Source of the DNA: Lepas anatifera
Lineage: Eukaryota; Arthropoda; Thecostraca; Lepadidae
Direction: 5' to 3'
NCBI GenBank assembly: GCA_034440635.1
Contig: JAOTON010001269.1
Span: 1 to 64,000, forward strand
DNA length: 64,000 nucleotides
Shown: positions 49,971 to 61,068 of the stretch, in pieces
Layout of the letters: each line of letters starts with the position of its first letter
Numbering within the stretch: position 1 is the stretch's first letter
The notes under the pieces: generated by a model
Seen by the model: only the letters and a program-made list of their open reading frames with translations
The model's database searches: none
Told to the model about the DNA's origin: nothing
Made by a program: the position numbers and the translations under genes

Positions 49971-50094
49971 CGCCGACTTTGTTGGTCCGTACTTAACCTT
50001 TTACTGAGCTGCTGTTGTGTACGGATGGCTTTTGGAGGAAGCCGAGAGTGTGAAGCTGCTCTTGCGTGTGATGGTGGGAAGGGGAAGGAGTCCT

Positions 50095-50104
50095 CTTTAT
50101 ATAT
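50095..50104 (-). promoter_or_regulatory. TATA box of the FReD gene
   Basis: Minus strand reads ATATATAAAG, about 125 bp upstream of the ATG at 49970. The surrounding sequence is not AT-rich, so the match stands out. Confidence 0.55.
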
Positions 50105-50714
50105 CCCCGTTTCGTGGATGACAAATTGGGATTGCCATGCTGCTTGTTGATCTGAACTTCAAATTCTGTGCGCAGTCCCTTCAGTTTGCTTCCAGGCGTG
50201 CAAAATAAGTGAGCTGCGCAAGCCGTTGATATCAGCGCAGCTCCACAGCACTATGGATTGCCGAACAAGTGCAAATATCTCGGACCTCACATGAGCTCGG
50301 ATCGATGTTAATGTTCCAAAACCCTTTCGACGCAAGCCTGCTTCAGAGCAGTTGTGATTTTATACGTAGTAGGTACTCTCAGGAAGAATACCCAAGTGAC
50401 AGTCTGAACTGGCATCTGGATAAATATTTAGGGACGTCTGACAATAGACTCACCAGCTGACGGCGCTGCTGAGCTGCGGTTTCACTGGATCCTACAGACG
50501 GCCTCTGACCCATGGCTTGGCTGCATGTGGAACATTTTACAGGCACTATCAATTGTTCTCATTTCCTTTCGTCAAGAAAATGAAACTTCAAGGACACCAT
50601 AAAACAGCAGGATCTGCTTAGTGGGTCGCGTGGTAATCACTGTTTATGTATGCAGATATTTGTATTACTCATCGTTCATGGTGCACGGAGAACATCCCAA
50701 GGATCCATCATTGT
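50105..50714. other. Upstream of the FReD gene, nothing recognised
   Basis: No coding or repeat signature. Confidence 0.4.
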
Positions 50715-50879
50715 TTAACACGCGCATTGAAGAGGGGTCTGGCATCAACGCGCGGTGGAGGGGGATCTAAAGTGCCCCCTGAGACCTTGGAAACCAGGAG
50801 GGTTACAAAAACGCCCGTTGGTGGGGTGCCTGGGGGCGATAGTGATCTACGTTATGGCCATGTTTCATTGACCTAGCAG
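50715..50879 (+). mobile_element. Family C 5' fragment
   Basis: Begins TTAACACGCGCATTGAAG (TTAA 50715-50718) and matches the family C start up to the TTTCATTGACCTAG block, then stops. Confidence 0.65.
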
Positions 50880-51462
50880 GGATGCAGAAAGTAAGATGAC
50901 TAACCCAGACTCAAAACCCAAAATCACGAGCTTTAAGCGGCTCCTAATAATTATCTGCGAACCGGTCAGTTTCAAATTTGAACAACATGATAAGGTCATT
51001 ACGGTCTATAGTTCTGCTATCTCGGAATTTTGATATTGTTAACCTAAGGTTGTGTCAATTTTTGGTCACCCCATTATAAATCTATGGTGAAAAATAGAAA
51101 GGGCTGTTTTCAGTAAAGACACGATAGATAAATTTGAAAATATTTAAACAAAATATTTTTACCAGACTATTGACCATAAAGTTGGCTTTTTGACCATCTG
51201 ACGTCTCAAAGGTCATGTGAGTTTACAGGACCATGCAGTGATTATTTTGCGGATAAATTCTCACTGAATTGAGACAAAGTTTCCTTTTGCTTGCATTGTG
51301 CTTAACTTGTCACAGAGAGTTGATTGATATGCAACATGACCATGCTAGGTCACCCTGTGACCCTTATCTAGCTCGAGGTCAGGTCATTTTTACAATTTGA
51401 CCTAGCAAGGTCGTACTATGCATCATTTGATTTGCCACGATGAGTATGCCAGCACGCGTGTT
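50880..51462 (+). mobile_element. Family D element, partial
   Basis: Matches 56440-56850: TTTTTGGTCACCCCATTATA, CTATGGTGAAAAATAGAA and GATTGATATGCAACATGACC. Ends CCAGCACGCGTGTTATTTT, a decayed family D terminus. Confidence 0.65.
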
Positions 51463-51579
51463 ATTTTGAAGTGTGGCTCCTTTGCCACACGGAGTTGGAA
51501 ATTGTAATCGTATGCTTGTACGCATTTCCAAAATGCTGGATGTACTTTACCTGTGGCTTCTTTTTTTGCGGCAGGCATG

Positions 51580-52080
51580 GTTCAAGCACCATACCATTAC
51601 AGCATGGGTGGAAATCCCGAGGGGGGGTTGGGGGTTAGGACCCCCAGGGATTTTGGGTCTCCCATAGGCTTTGTATAGGGCCTGTTTAGCCGTGCCAGCG
51701 TTAACCCTCCCGGGACCTCCCTGGATTGAGAACAGATATCCAGCCATGCATTACAGGATGAATGTACTAGCAATGTGTTTCCATTTATGGAAGGTCTTTT
51801 CTACATATTTTGGAAGGAGCTTTTCCAATTATGGGTCAGTCTTCCCAGTATTGGGATCATAACTATTATTGGAAGCTCTGACCACAGTTTTCCCTGCTGA
51901 CATACATTTCCATTTTTAACGAGTTTCCATTTTTGGAAGCAGTGTTTTCAATTATGGGTGATTTTACCAATGATTGGGAACGTAGCTATTCTTGGGAGAA
52001 GGTACCAATGGGAGCGTAGCTATTATTGAGAGCGTAGCTACTATTAGGAACTCTAGTCATAGTTCACCTACTAATCCTCT
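51580..52080. repeat. Degenerate minisatellite around TTGGGAACGTAGCTATTATT
   Basis: Words such as CCAATGATTGGGAACGTAGC, GGGAGCGTAGCTATTATT and CCATTTTTGGAAG recur irregularly. Left of it is a G/C inverted patch (GGGGTTAGGACCCCCAGGG, 51626-51644). Non-coding. Confidence 0.45.
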
Positions 52081-52849
52081 ATCCCAAATATCAACAAAAG
52101 GGACAAACTATGAACAATCTGTTGGGTCATAGGCGAATGGGCGTCGAAAGCAGGGAGAGGAGGATGAGAGCCACTCCCCTACTCTCGAATCAGTAACGGA
52201 CGCAGGCGTGTAACTTTGTATACTTTTAGGGGTGCTCGCGCACCCCTAAAACTTTGAAAGCACCCTAAACTTCCAAAAGCACCCCTAAAACTATTCTGCG
52301 ACGTTCTAATAGGACATAATGTCAGGATTATGTAGCAATTAGATAATAAGTATCAGAGATTCGGAGCTCTCTTGTAACTATTCATCTGGAGATAATGCCG
52401 AGCTTAAAAGATTACTTAAGTGATCTGAAGATTTCATATAACCGCATGAGGTCATATTTAGACGGTGAGCCGCGGAAGTAACTATGGAAATTAGGTAGCT
52501 TCCACTTGCGACCAAAGCCGAAAGAGCGCGTTTTCCAAAATGTTAATTGCCGTTTCGCCGTTGTCTCAGAATCAGTACCATCGAGTGCACTCGTCGTTTC
52601 CTTGATCATGTCTTCCAGACAGAAAAAAACAAAGTTCACTGCTGGAATTTTTTCCAAAATGCCATAGTGCATGCTGCAATCTATTTTTGAATTTATTTAG
52701 GCTGTATGTAGATCAGACCTGTCCATAGCTGATATACGTACCAAAAAAGAGGGTAAAAAAGCAACATGTGGTAGCTGTGATCTATTGCAACTTGTTTAGA
52801 AAGGGAGGGAAATCAGGCCAATATCTGGGAAACGTAGCTTGTGCCTAAC

Positions 52850-53010
52850 CCTCGCCCGTCCGAGAGGAGCATCGATGGTCTCCATAAGGCTTTTTAAGGA
52901 TAGCGGATAAACGGCGGCGCTGCACCGCCGTATCTTTCATATCTCTTCCTTGATCAATTCTGCATCTTTAAAAAATCAAGTTTGGCCACGTTAGGTCAGG
53001 TCATCAGGCC
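52850..53010 (-). mobile_element. TTAA-family fragment with mixed A/B features
   Basis: Begins CTAACCCTCGCCCGTCCG (family B-like end with an ATCGATGG box) and continues with GGCGGCGCTGCACCGCCGT (family A-like hairpin) and AGGTCAGGTCATCAGGCC. Looks like a chimera or a separate subfamily. Confidence 0.5.
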
Positions 53011-53669
53011 AAGGCAAGGGACTTCATCTTAACAAATTAGGATTTCATGTTTGCAATAAGTAAAGTAAAGTTAAGTTACTTATAAGTGGAACGCGTTTAA
53101 CCTAGCAATCCGACACTTATAAACCATTATGGGCCTACCGGGTGCTGCAACATATCTTCCGGGTTTTATGAAATCGGTGATATACCTTGTTTCATTTACG
53201 GCCGACCTCTTCAATGGAAATACATGGTAAAAACTGTAAAATAGCTATATTTTGGCTCATATTGCTTAACGCTCGTCCTTCGGGGGCCGATTCGACGCCC
53301 CTTGTTATTTTTGGTGATGACACAAAAGTTTCTTTTAGCCCAATGCTGCGTAGAAATTGTATAACAAATTTACTTAGACATATCTTAACCAAATTGTAAG
53401 TGAATGTCATGTCGGGTCACCGAGTTATGACGTCATTTCTATGCCCATGTAAGGCAATTTTGGTCCTAAAAATAATTCTAAAAAAACCGGGCGTTACTCG
53501 GCTTCTAGAAGAGCTAGATCAGGTTTCTAAACAGAATTCGAAGGCTCCTGAAAAGGCAATTTGGAATACGCTATCTATTTTGAGGACAAGTCCATGACGA
53601 AGGCACCAGGGGTCCCCAAAGGTCAGCAAAGGTTACCGTTTTAGAAGCTCTTGTTGGCTATACTCATGG

Positions 53670-53890
53670 ATTTACGGACCAAAGTTCGTATGGCTAAAGT
53701 ACGTATAGATAAACTTCGTACAAAAAAGTTCGTAAGCAAATGTACGTAGGGTATAAAACTCGTATGACAAAAGTACGTACGCAAATGTACGTACGCAAAT
53801 GTTCGTAAGCAAATGTACGAATGGTATAAAACTCGTATGCCAAAAGTACGTACGCAAAAATACGTACGCAAAAGAACAAAGATGTAAGGA
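53670..53890. repeat. GTACGTACGCAAAT minisatellite
   Basis: About 15 units of roughly 13-14 bp (AAAGTACGTACGCAAATGT and variants with TTCGTAAG). Longer-period blocks containing GGTATAAAACTCGTATG recur about 80 bp apart (about 53750 and 53828). Apparent ORFs on the minus strand are repeats of it. Confidence 0.8.
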
Positions 53891-54016
53891 CAAAAGTGCA
53901 AGGTTTTTACCCCTTTTTACGTTTTTCATCCCCTAACACTGCCAGTAAAATGTTATGGGTTGGCTAGGAAAAAGCACCCCTAAAGATTTTCACAAAGTTA
54001 CACCTCTGAACGGACG

Positions 54017-54607
54017 CTCTGAACATACCGGGTCTTGATCCAGGTTTTTAATGTCTCCCTATTAACCGCATGGATTTAGATATACGTAAATGTGTTTGTA
54101 AAAAGCACCTTCGATAGCATTTTCAGAGACAGCCCAAAGGCTCAAAATTCGCCCCTCATCCCCGATTATCACCTGTCTAGGGTCCGTCCTCCCTCCAGCA
54201 AGAATTCCGAGGCAACGACCCTGTATGGACGTAATACTATGTCTATGGGCCCAATAGGTACAGAAGTATTGAAATACTTATACCATAGGAAAATCCAGCG
54301 AAGTCAAAATCCTGCTCCATCTCCATGCACTTCAGGTTTCCATATGCGTCGCCACCGGAAAAAAGTGAGGGGGTTAGCCAAACTTCAACCTGATGCTGAC
54401 AACAAACTTTCCACATAAGGACCAAAAATTGTTCGGATTTAGGCTCCTCGTTGCCTTCCGCAGAGGCTGGTTATGCAAATGACCGTTTTTCTCAGATTTT
54501 AACTGAGATCAGGATATTTTTCGCCAAAGTGTGGGGCCAGACCCCTGGCCCCCTCTTTTCCGAAGCTTATGCAGGTTTCAGTGTGCTGCTTACTACGCTT
54601 CCTAGCC
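54017..54607. other. Gene-free stretch
   Basis: A 108-codon frame at 54092-54418 has no recognisable domain. Nothing else. Confidence 0.4.
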
Positions 54608-54795
54608 TTAACCCGCGCCCAACCGGGGGTCCGGCGGCACCTTCACCCCACGGGGGCCATCAATGCCTCCCTCTAACTACAACAATATAAGGGTTAGCGC
54701 AAATCTGCAGAATGCAATGGAAAGCTTGCATAAATTTAGAATGATTTTACTTCACATGATTAAGCGCTTAGGTCATTTTTTACTTCCAGACCCTC
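54608..54795 (+). mobile_element. Family B 5' fragment
   Basis: Starts TTAACCCGCGCCCAACCGG (TTAA 54608-54611) and follows family B up to the TTAAGCGCTTAGGTCA block, then ends abruptly. Confidence 0.75.
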
Positions 54796-54799
54796 CAAC

Positions 54800-55189
54800 C
54801 CTACTATGACGCAATTAAGCTTTTTAATAAGGAGCAGACCTGATCTACGTTCTCTAATTTCTCATTGTACTACTTTTGTCCTGTTTTTATATTTTTATGG
54901 CCCTGTTCTTGTGGGTGATGCCTTTCAGGAGAGGATTCTTCGATCTTCATTTAGTTTTTTGTTCTTTTTGTGTGTGTTAAGTCTAGGGTTTACTCTCTTA
55001 TAATTGCTGATTGATCTACAAGTTATAAGTATGCATTATTAGGAGGTATTCGAGGGATGGCTCAAACAATCTCATCCGAAGTGAATCTGTCAGTAGTCAT
55101 TTTGTGTTTCATCTTATTTACTGGGGAGTATAGTCTGGAAGATTTCTTTAAGTGATAAGTGATAAGACTTCTTCAAGATACCTCACTAC
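54800..55189. other. Gene-free stretch
   Basis: Nothing recognised. Confidence 0.4.
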
Positions 55190-55646
55190 AAAGAACAGGG
55201 TCAAAGGTAAAAGTTGAAGGTCATTGGGAAAGGTCAATCCTCATTTCCCGCCAAACAGTTGCTATAGTGCTGGTCATATTGTACATTAAAAGTAGTATAC
55301 CATATTTTGACCTTATAGGTCAATGACCTTGAATGGCCTTGACCCCAAAACTGTAGGGAAGGTTTTTGTGACCTTCCCTCTATGACCCTGGTCCGCTTTT
55401 AGATTATTCCCGCCTTTTCCCGCATAATCACGGCAATTTACACTCAGTCCCCAGCATGGCCAAGATTGACCTTAAAGATACTGACCTAGGTCAATAAAAG
55501 TTGGACATGATGTAGTTCACCATAGCCCCCCAACCACCCCTTAAACAACGTTTTTCTACCACTCTTAGCTTCCGAGATCTTAGGGGGCCTACCAGGCAGC
55601 CTCCAGTGCGCGTTAGTACCAGACCCCTCTCCAGTGTGGGTGTTAA
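55190..55646 (-). mobile_element. Family C element, 5' half, reverse
   Basis: Right end is CCAGTGTGGGTGTTAA with TTAA at 55643-55646. Reading on the minus strand it runs through AGGTCAATGACC-type motifs to TTTGGCGGGAAATGAGGATT at about 55235-55255, then stops. Confidence 0.68.
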
Positions 55647-56305
55647 AGCAGGGTGACGGTCCCTCAGGCCCCACAATGGTGGCGCCCCAATCCCCGATAA
55701 AACAAAAGTGGCACCACAACCCCGTCGGGACGAAAGTTAGAAAAAGTGCAAAGCAGGACGAAAATCATGCACCCTCGTCCCACGGGGGTGGTGGCATCGA
55801 TGCCCCTAACGTTTTTCCTGGATAGCCAAAAAACGGCACGGCGCAGCACCGCAATTAAGGGCTTTGCCTCCCACCCAACAACTTTGCCAAGATCTATAAT
55901 TTTTTAACCCGGGTGCTAGGTCAGGTCACCAGGCGAGGCCAAACAAGGTAACCTCACTTCAACTTTTGAGCACTACCAGAGCAACACTTTCAGTCCGATC
56001 AATCTGAAAATTTCTACACTGGATGGCCCTTTTTGGTTTAAAAAGCATGTCTGGTATTTTTTGTGACCTGGGGCTAGCTTAGGAGGTGACCTCTTCTATT
56101 GGAAAGGCCTGGAGAAATCGGTGGTATGCTGTAAAAGTCACAAAAACGATTGCAGGGGCTCAAATATCCTAGAACACATTCTTTGCCACTCTTCCACGGA
56201 ATGCAGGGACAATTTTACCCCTATATTTATCGGAGGTAATGCTGGTAACCAGAGTGAAAACAGTATTCGACGATAAATTCTGTCTAATCAAGGTAGGGCG
56301 TCATA

Positions 56306-57133
56306 TTAACACGCGCCCCGCTGGGGGGCAAAATTAGCCCCCTCCTGGTTTTCCCAAAATAGCTCAAAAACGAAGAGACACAGAACAACGAAACTTACAG
56401 TACCTTATTCCTGATTAATTTTACACATCTGACCAAATTTTTGAGTCAACTCCAATTTTTGGTCACCCCATTATAAGTCTATGGTGAAAAATAGAATAGG
56501 CTCGTGTTCAGTAAATACTGGATAGATAAAACTGAAAATCCTCAAAACGTCCATTCTTACCACGATCTTGACCATAAAGTTGAGTTTTTGAGCATCTGAC
56601 CTCTCAAAGGTCATATCAGGTCACGGGAGCAGAGAGTGATTGTTTTGCCAATAACTTCTTACTGAATTGAGATTAAACTCCCATTTTGTTTGCATTGTGC
56701 TTATATCGTCACGGGGAGTCGATTGATATGCAACATGACCATACCAGGTCACTCTGTGACCCTGACCTAGGTCGAGGTCAGGTCATTTTTACTATTTGAC
56801 CTAGCAAGATCATATTATACATCATTCGATTTGCCGCGATGAGAGGAATCCAATGATGCATAAATATCTGCTCTAGCTCCCCTGAGGACAGATCTAGAGA
56901 GGGAAACGTACACTGCTCTGTTGTAAGCCTATGGAGCCTTCTTTGACCTATGCTGACCTCAATATTGACCTGAAATAAAAATGTTTCTTATGAAATCTCT
57001 TTGTCTTGGCCAGAGCTCTCGAACGCCACCCGTAATTTTCCTTTAGCTTTCGTGGGGAACGAAATACGGAGGGGGCGAAAAACGCCCTCAGCGGGGCGCG
57101 TCATGCAAGGGACCCCAGCGGGGCGCGTGTTAA
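56306..57133 (+). mobile_element. Family D TTAA element, full length
   Basis: Starts TTAACACGCGCCCCGCTGGG (TTAA 56306-56309) and ends CCCAGCGGGGCGCGTGTTAA (TTAA 57130-57133). Perfect inverted ends of about 20 bp, body about 820 bp, non-coding, with AGGTCA/TGACCT motifs around 56745-56800. Confidence 0.87.
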
Positions 57134-57973
57134 CACGCGCATTAACGGGGGTCTGAGCCACGTTCGCTTTGACGGGGGGGTGGGTACCCGCCCCCCTAAG
57201 ATCTCGAGAACCACGATAGGTGACGAAAAACGGTAATCGGCATTGGGTAGCCCATCCATTTCTCCATCGAAAATATTTGAACCATTTTTTGTCAGGTCAA
57301 ATTTGAGGTCACGAGAGGTCAAAACATGCCGTCATAGTGATAACATGTAAATTAAGGTTTTCGGCCATTACATCTAAACAAGTAAAGATAGAGCAAAACG
57401 ACTTGAAATATATGAATCCTCGCAGCAAGCCGAATCGAATGATATATAATATGACCTTGCTAGGTCAAATCCATGATTTGACCTGACCTGAGGTCAGGTC
57501 AAGGTCAAATTATATCAAATGCATATCATTAGAGCCGCAAAGACAGGGCAAATTTAATGCAGCTAAAATAAACGCTCATCACCATCCGTTACTGAGTTAT
57601 ATAGTAAAAACCATTTTTCCCATGTATTTCCAATGGAGAGGTCATGCCCCGTACCTGACCTTAGGTCATCGATATAAAAAATACCGGAACATATTTTAGA
57701 GAACTCGGTGGGCCCATTATGTGATATGAGTTTCAATCCGATAAGTTCACTCTGCTCCGACTTATGCTATCTTAAACTTTTTGAGGTCAGATCACTTGAC
57801 CTGTACTGGTGACCTGACCTGAGATGACCTAAACTTAAAGTTTTCACAGAAGTTGTAAAAATGATGAGGGAAAAGGTATGCCAAGTACGGTGGTGCTACG
57901 CGCCGCCGTTTTTCTGCTTTCTCTAAAAAACCAGAGGGGGCGGGTACCCACCCCCCGTCAATGCGCGTGTTAA
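57130..57973 (+). mobile_element. Family A TTAA element, best copy
   Basis: Shares its left TTAA (57130-57133) with the D element; the right TTAA is 57970-57973. A 23-bp perfect palindrome of overlapping AGGTCA half-sites lies at 57479-57501. The CTACGCGCCGCCG hairpin arm and GGGCGGGTACCC box are intact. Body 836 bp, non-coding. Confidence 0.92.
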
Positions 57974-58034
57974 AGGTCATTGTGTTTGTCCAGTCACTGG
58001 CTTTCACATGCTTTCATTTGATATATATGCATAT

Positions 58035-58038
<4 letters not shown>

Positions 58039-58083
<45 letters not shown>
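58039..58083. repeat. (TA)n microsatellite
   Basis: About 45 bp of pure TA, interrupting a family B remnant. A second, shorter TA tract lies at about 58339-58362. Confidence 0.9.
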
Positions 58084-58090
<7 letters not shown>

Positions 58091-58369
58091 TTTTAGCATC
58101 TATGCCGTATCTGTGTACCTCAGTATTGATATATAGTTATAGACTGTTGTAAATTTGCAGCTTTAAATTGACTCAACCGTTCACGCCCGGCTAGCCGCTG
58201 ATACTGTACACGAACCTGACTGCATGCCCGACGCCGATAAATTAAGTATAAATAGATTCGGTGGCTGGCAACTGGGGGACAAGCTGATGTCTATACTTAT
58301 ATATCAATAACCAATGCCCAACAAAAAGACACGTCTATAACTTATATATATATATATATATAGTGATAT

Positions 58370-59570
58370 AGGTGAACAAAGAGAAAGTTATTTGCATTAT
58401 ATTTATTTTACAGACGTTTTACTGTTTAACAGCTTCATCAGTGTACATAATTACAAAAATATATCAATAAAAAATTACAAAGCTCAGCTCACAGTAGGAC
58501 ACAATGTTTCAAACTGATTCAACAATACATGATTTTGATTTTGATTTCTTTTCTTCTCAAGTTCTCGTGCTTAATGTTTTATGTTTTTTTCTGTTATAGC
58601 TAGTTTTACCCCCCAAGACGTCCAACTTACAAAACCTGACCGAAGGTTAGTGCTTGGAAGAACTGAAATGAAGACCGCTCCGAGTGTTTTCCTAATCTGC
58701 TTGTTTTTCGTTTCAACTAAATCTTCAGAGCTATCAAATTTTGGTAAGTGGTCGCATTTCTCTATGTGAACTACTAACGCATTCGATGTTCTATGAAATC
58801 TAACGTCGCGCTTACGTTCCTGAATCATTGTTTTCAAACCTCTGCCCGTTTCCCCTATATAAGATTTTGAGCATCCAGCACATGGAATGCTGTAAACTAT
58901 GTTATTTTCAGAAGTAACCTTTTCTTTATGTTTTATAATTTCTCCAGTCTTCGCTCCTGAGACTATCCCTATATTCAGACCTGATCGTGCTAAGAATTTT
59001 GAAATCGTAGTAGCTGCTTTCGAGTTCGGAAATGATACGTAGCGGTCTGGTTTCGACTCGGGTTTTTTCTTGACCTGCTTTCCTTTATATGTCTTCTCTG
59101 TTTTTTGTTTGGGCATGAGCAGCCACCCTCGGAGGTATTTAAGTGTTTCAAAACGTTTGAAGATATGATCTATAACGGCCTGTAGATATTCTGGACTGCA
59201 AATCCTAAGCGCTCCTAAAAAGAAGCCGATCACTATGCCGCTTTTTGTTTTTTTCACTATGTCCAGAAAAATATTGAATGTAATCCTCTTTGTTTGTTGG
59301 TTTTCTGTGAACCTTAAATTTCAATCCATTTTTAGTCCTAATGACTACGGTGTCTAGGAATGCTAAAGACTTCTCACTTTCTTTCTCTAAGGTGAATTGT
59401 ATATGTTGGTCGACATTGTTGAGCTTCGTTAATTTTTCCTCTAGATTCATGTTTTTGGGAGATGCAATAAAAATATCATCGACGTATCGCACCCAGAAAC
59501 TATCCCGCCCCATGATTTCTTGTTATTTTTCCTGCTCTAGACGCCGCATGTATAAGCATGCGGCTAGCTG
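58370..59570 (-). mobile_element. Penelope-like element, minus copy
   Basis: Runs leftwards from RT sequence at 59570 to an AT-rich 3' region and a TA tract (58339-58362). Its 3' noncoding part (AGTTCTCGTGCTTAATG to about 58370) mirrors the end of the plus copy at 60240-60392. The 5' part is missing. Confidence 0.87.
58571..59570 (-). pseudogene. Penelope RT and GIY-YIG endonuclease, 3' half
   Basis: RT end: PQLAACLYMRRLEQE, then WVRYVDDIFIASPKN with the YVDD catalytic box at 59486-59475, FLDTVVIRTKNG and HRKPTNKEDYIQYFSGH. A frame change near 59255 leads to KTKSGIVIGFFLGALRICSP. The C-terminal GIY-YIG nuclease is recognised by IPCAGCSKSYIGETGRGL and the following HxxxxHxEKC-like segment. 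RT followed by GIY-YIG is the Penelope order. The fingers and N terminus are absent and there is at least one frameshift plus a stop after LEQEK. Confidence 0.88.
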
Positions 59571-60269
59571 CGGAAAAACAAAAAGCGGCATTGTGATCGG
59601 CTTCTTTTTACGAGCGTTTAGGATTTGCAGTCCAGAATATCTACAGGCCGAAATAGATAATATCTTCAAACGTTTTGAAACACTTAAATATCCCCGAGGG
59701 TGGCTGTTCATGCTCAAACAAAAGGCAGATAAGATATATAAAGGAAAACACGTCAGGAAAAACCCGAGTCGAAACCAGACCGCTACGTATCCATTCCGAA
59801 CTCGAAAGCAGCTACTACGATTTCAAAATTCTTAGCACGATCAGGTTTGAATGTAGGGATAGTCTCAGGAGCGAAGACTGGAGAAATTATAAAACATAAA
59901 TAAAAGGTTACTTCTGAAAATAACATAGTTTACAGCATTCCATGTGCTGGATGCTCAAAATTGTATATAAGGGAAACGGACAGAGGTTTGAAAACAAGGA
60001 TTCAGGAACATAAGCGTGATGTTAGATTGCATAGAACATTGAATGCGTTAGTAGTTCACATAGAGAAATGTGACTACTTACCAAAATTTGATAGCTCTGA
60101 AGTTTTAGTTGAAACGAAAAACAAGCAGATTAGGAAAACACTCGGAGCGGTCTTCATTTCAGTTCTTCCAAGCACTAACCTTCGGTCAGGTTTTGTAAGT
60201 TGGACGTCTTGGGGGGGTAAAACTAGCTATAACAGAAAAAAACATAAGACATTAAGCACGAGAACTTGA
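59571..60269 (+). pseudogene. Penelope GIY-YIG endonuclease fragment
   Basis: KTKSGIVIGFFLRAFRICSP is followed, after frame breaks near 59770 and 59900, by SIPCAGCSKLYIRETDRGLK (59930-59985). Here the YIGET signature reads YIRET. It ends EVLVETKNKQIRKTLGAVF and LPSTNLRSGFVSW. Very similar to the minus copy but with more frame breaks. Inactive. Confidence 0.82.
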
Positions 60270-60392
60270 GAAGAAAAGAAATGAAAATCAAAATCATGTC
60301 TGGATGAATCAGTTTGAAAAATTGTATCCTGCTGTGAGCTGAACTTTGCAATTTTGTATTGATATATTTTTGTAATTATGTATGTATGTTAC
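59571..60392 (+). mobile_element. Penelope-like element, plus copy
   Basis: Starts abruptly at GGAAAAACAAAAAGCGGC, right where the minus copy is cut, so the two copies meet head to head. It covers only the region after RT, the endonuclease and the 3' end. Confidence 0.85.
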
Positions 60393-60394
60393 AG

Positions 60395-60510
60395 GGAAAG
60401 TGCGAAATCCGGGATTTCGCGAACTCCCTAGGGATTTCGCGAACTCACTGAAACTTCAGTGATTTCGCGAACTACCTGAATGCTTTTCAGGGATTTCGCG
60501 AAATCCCTAA
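60395..60510. repeat. Cluster of GATTTCGCGAA palindromes
   Basis: GGGATTTCGCGAACT at 60411-60425 and 60431-60445, GTGATTTCGCGAACT at 60459-60473, and the 20-bp perfect palindrome AGGGATTTCGCGAAATCCCT at 60489-60508. A further inverted pair GCGAAATCC/GGATTTCGC lies at 60402-60420. The ends form an inverted repeat, so the unit may be a tiny MITE. Confidence 0.75.
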
Positions 60511-61068
60511 CATGCCAATATGTCATATAGTTTAAATCGGAAGAATGATCCTTCAGTGATCCGGTTTTACACTCCCCGTCCATGTTTTCTCTTTCTATGT
60601 TGTGTTTTGCTTGATTTTATGTATGTCAGCCTGATATTTATTTTTTTGAAAATTAATTTTACACCCTCCGCTCCACCTCACACCGGGTCCTTGTGCCCGC
60701 TGACGAACTATTCGAGTCACTAGCCTTCCTCGAGGTGCATGGTTTATGCAATATGAACCGTAGGTGTGGAGAGGGGGGGCTTAAAACAAACTAGAGATGC
60801 CATTACTTTTTTCATTGTCATCTGTAATGAATATCTTGATTTCTCAAAAGCAAACTCCTGATGGGAAGTATTGTGCCGTAAGAAACGGACAAAGAACTGA
60901 TATACTTTCACAAAGGTCTATTTTAGCTATGTCTATGTTATAATGTACTACGGACGTCCACAAATTTTCAAATAGCAATATTTTGATACAGGAGGACGTG
61001 TCGGCCTTGAAAAAGCTCTCGGTGTAAGAAGCGGCACGCCTGTCATCGTTTGACCATTGCCAAGGCTT
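60511..61068. other. Gene-free stretch
   Basis: Nothing recognised. Confidence 0.4.

Larger units (their letters stand above)
52203..54008. mobile_element. 1.8 kb hAT-like element with perfect 8-bp duplication
   Basis: Ends are CAGGCGTGTAACTTTGT on the left and the reverse complement of CAGAGGTGTAACTTTGT on the right, each followed inside by TTTAGGGGTGCT. Both sides carry AACGGACG (52195-52202 and 54009-54016). No transposase is visible. The interior contains a TTAA-family chimera (about 52850-53010) and a minisatellite (53670-53890). Confidence 0.85.
55764..58035 (-). mobile_element. Family B element split by D and A insertions
   Basis: Left part 55764-56307 starts near CACCCTCGTCCCACGGGGGTG with the ATCGATG box and follows family B in reverse. 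It stops at the TTAA of a family D element. After the adjacent D and A elements, family B sequence resumes (57974-58035: GTCCAGTCACTGGCTTTC...TTTGATATA) until a (TA)n tract. Confidence 0.72.

Noticed and set aside
49311..50150. 279-codon + strand frame, one of the longest in the window
   Set aside because: It is antisense to the FReD gene and arises from its GC-rich, Gln/Leu-rich coiled-coil coding sequence.
53670..53890. Regular repeats that might suggest a CRISPR array
   Set aside because: Units are contiguous without unique spacers and the genome is eukaryotic; it is a minisatellite.
53641..53929. Overlapping minus-strand frames rich in RTFAYVHLRTY
   Set aside because: They are translations of the GTACGTACGCAAAT minisatellite in several frames.
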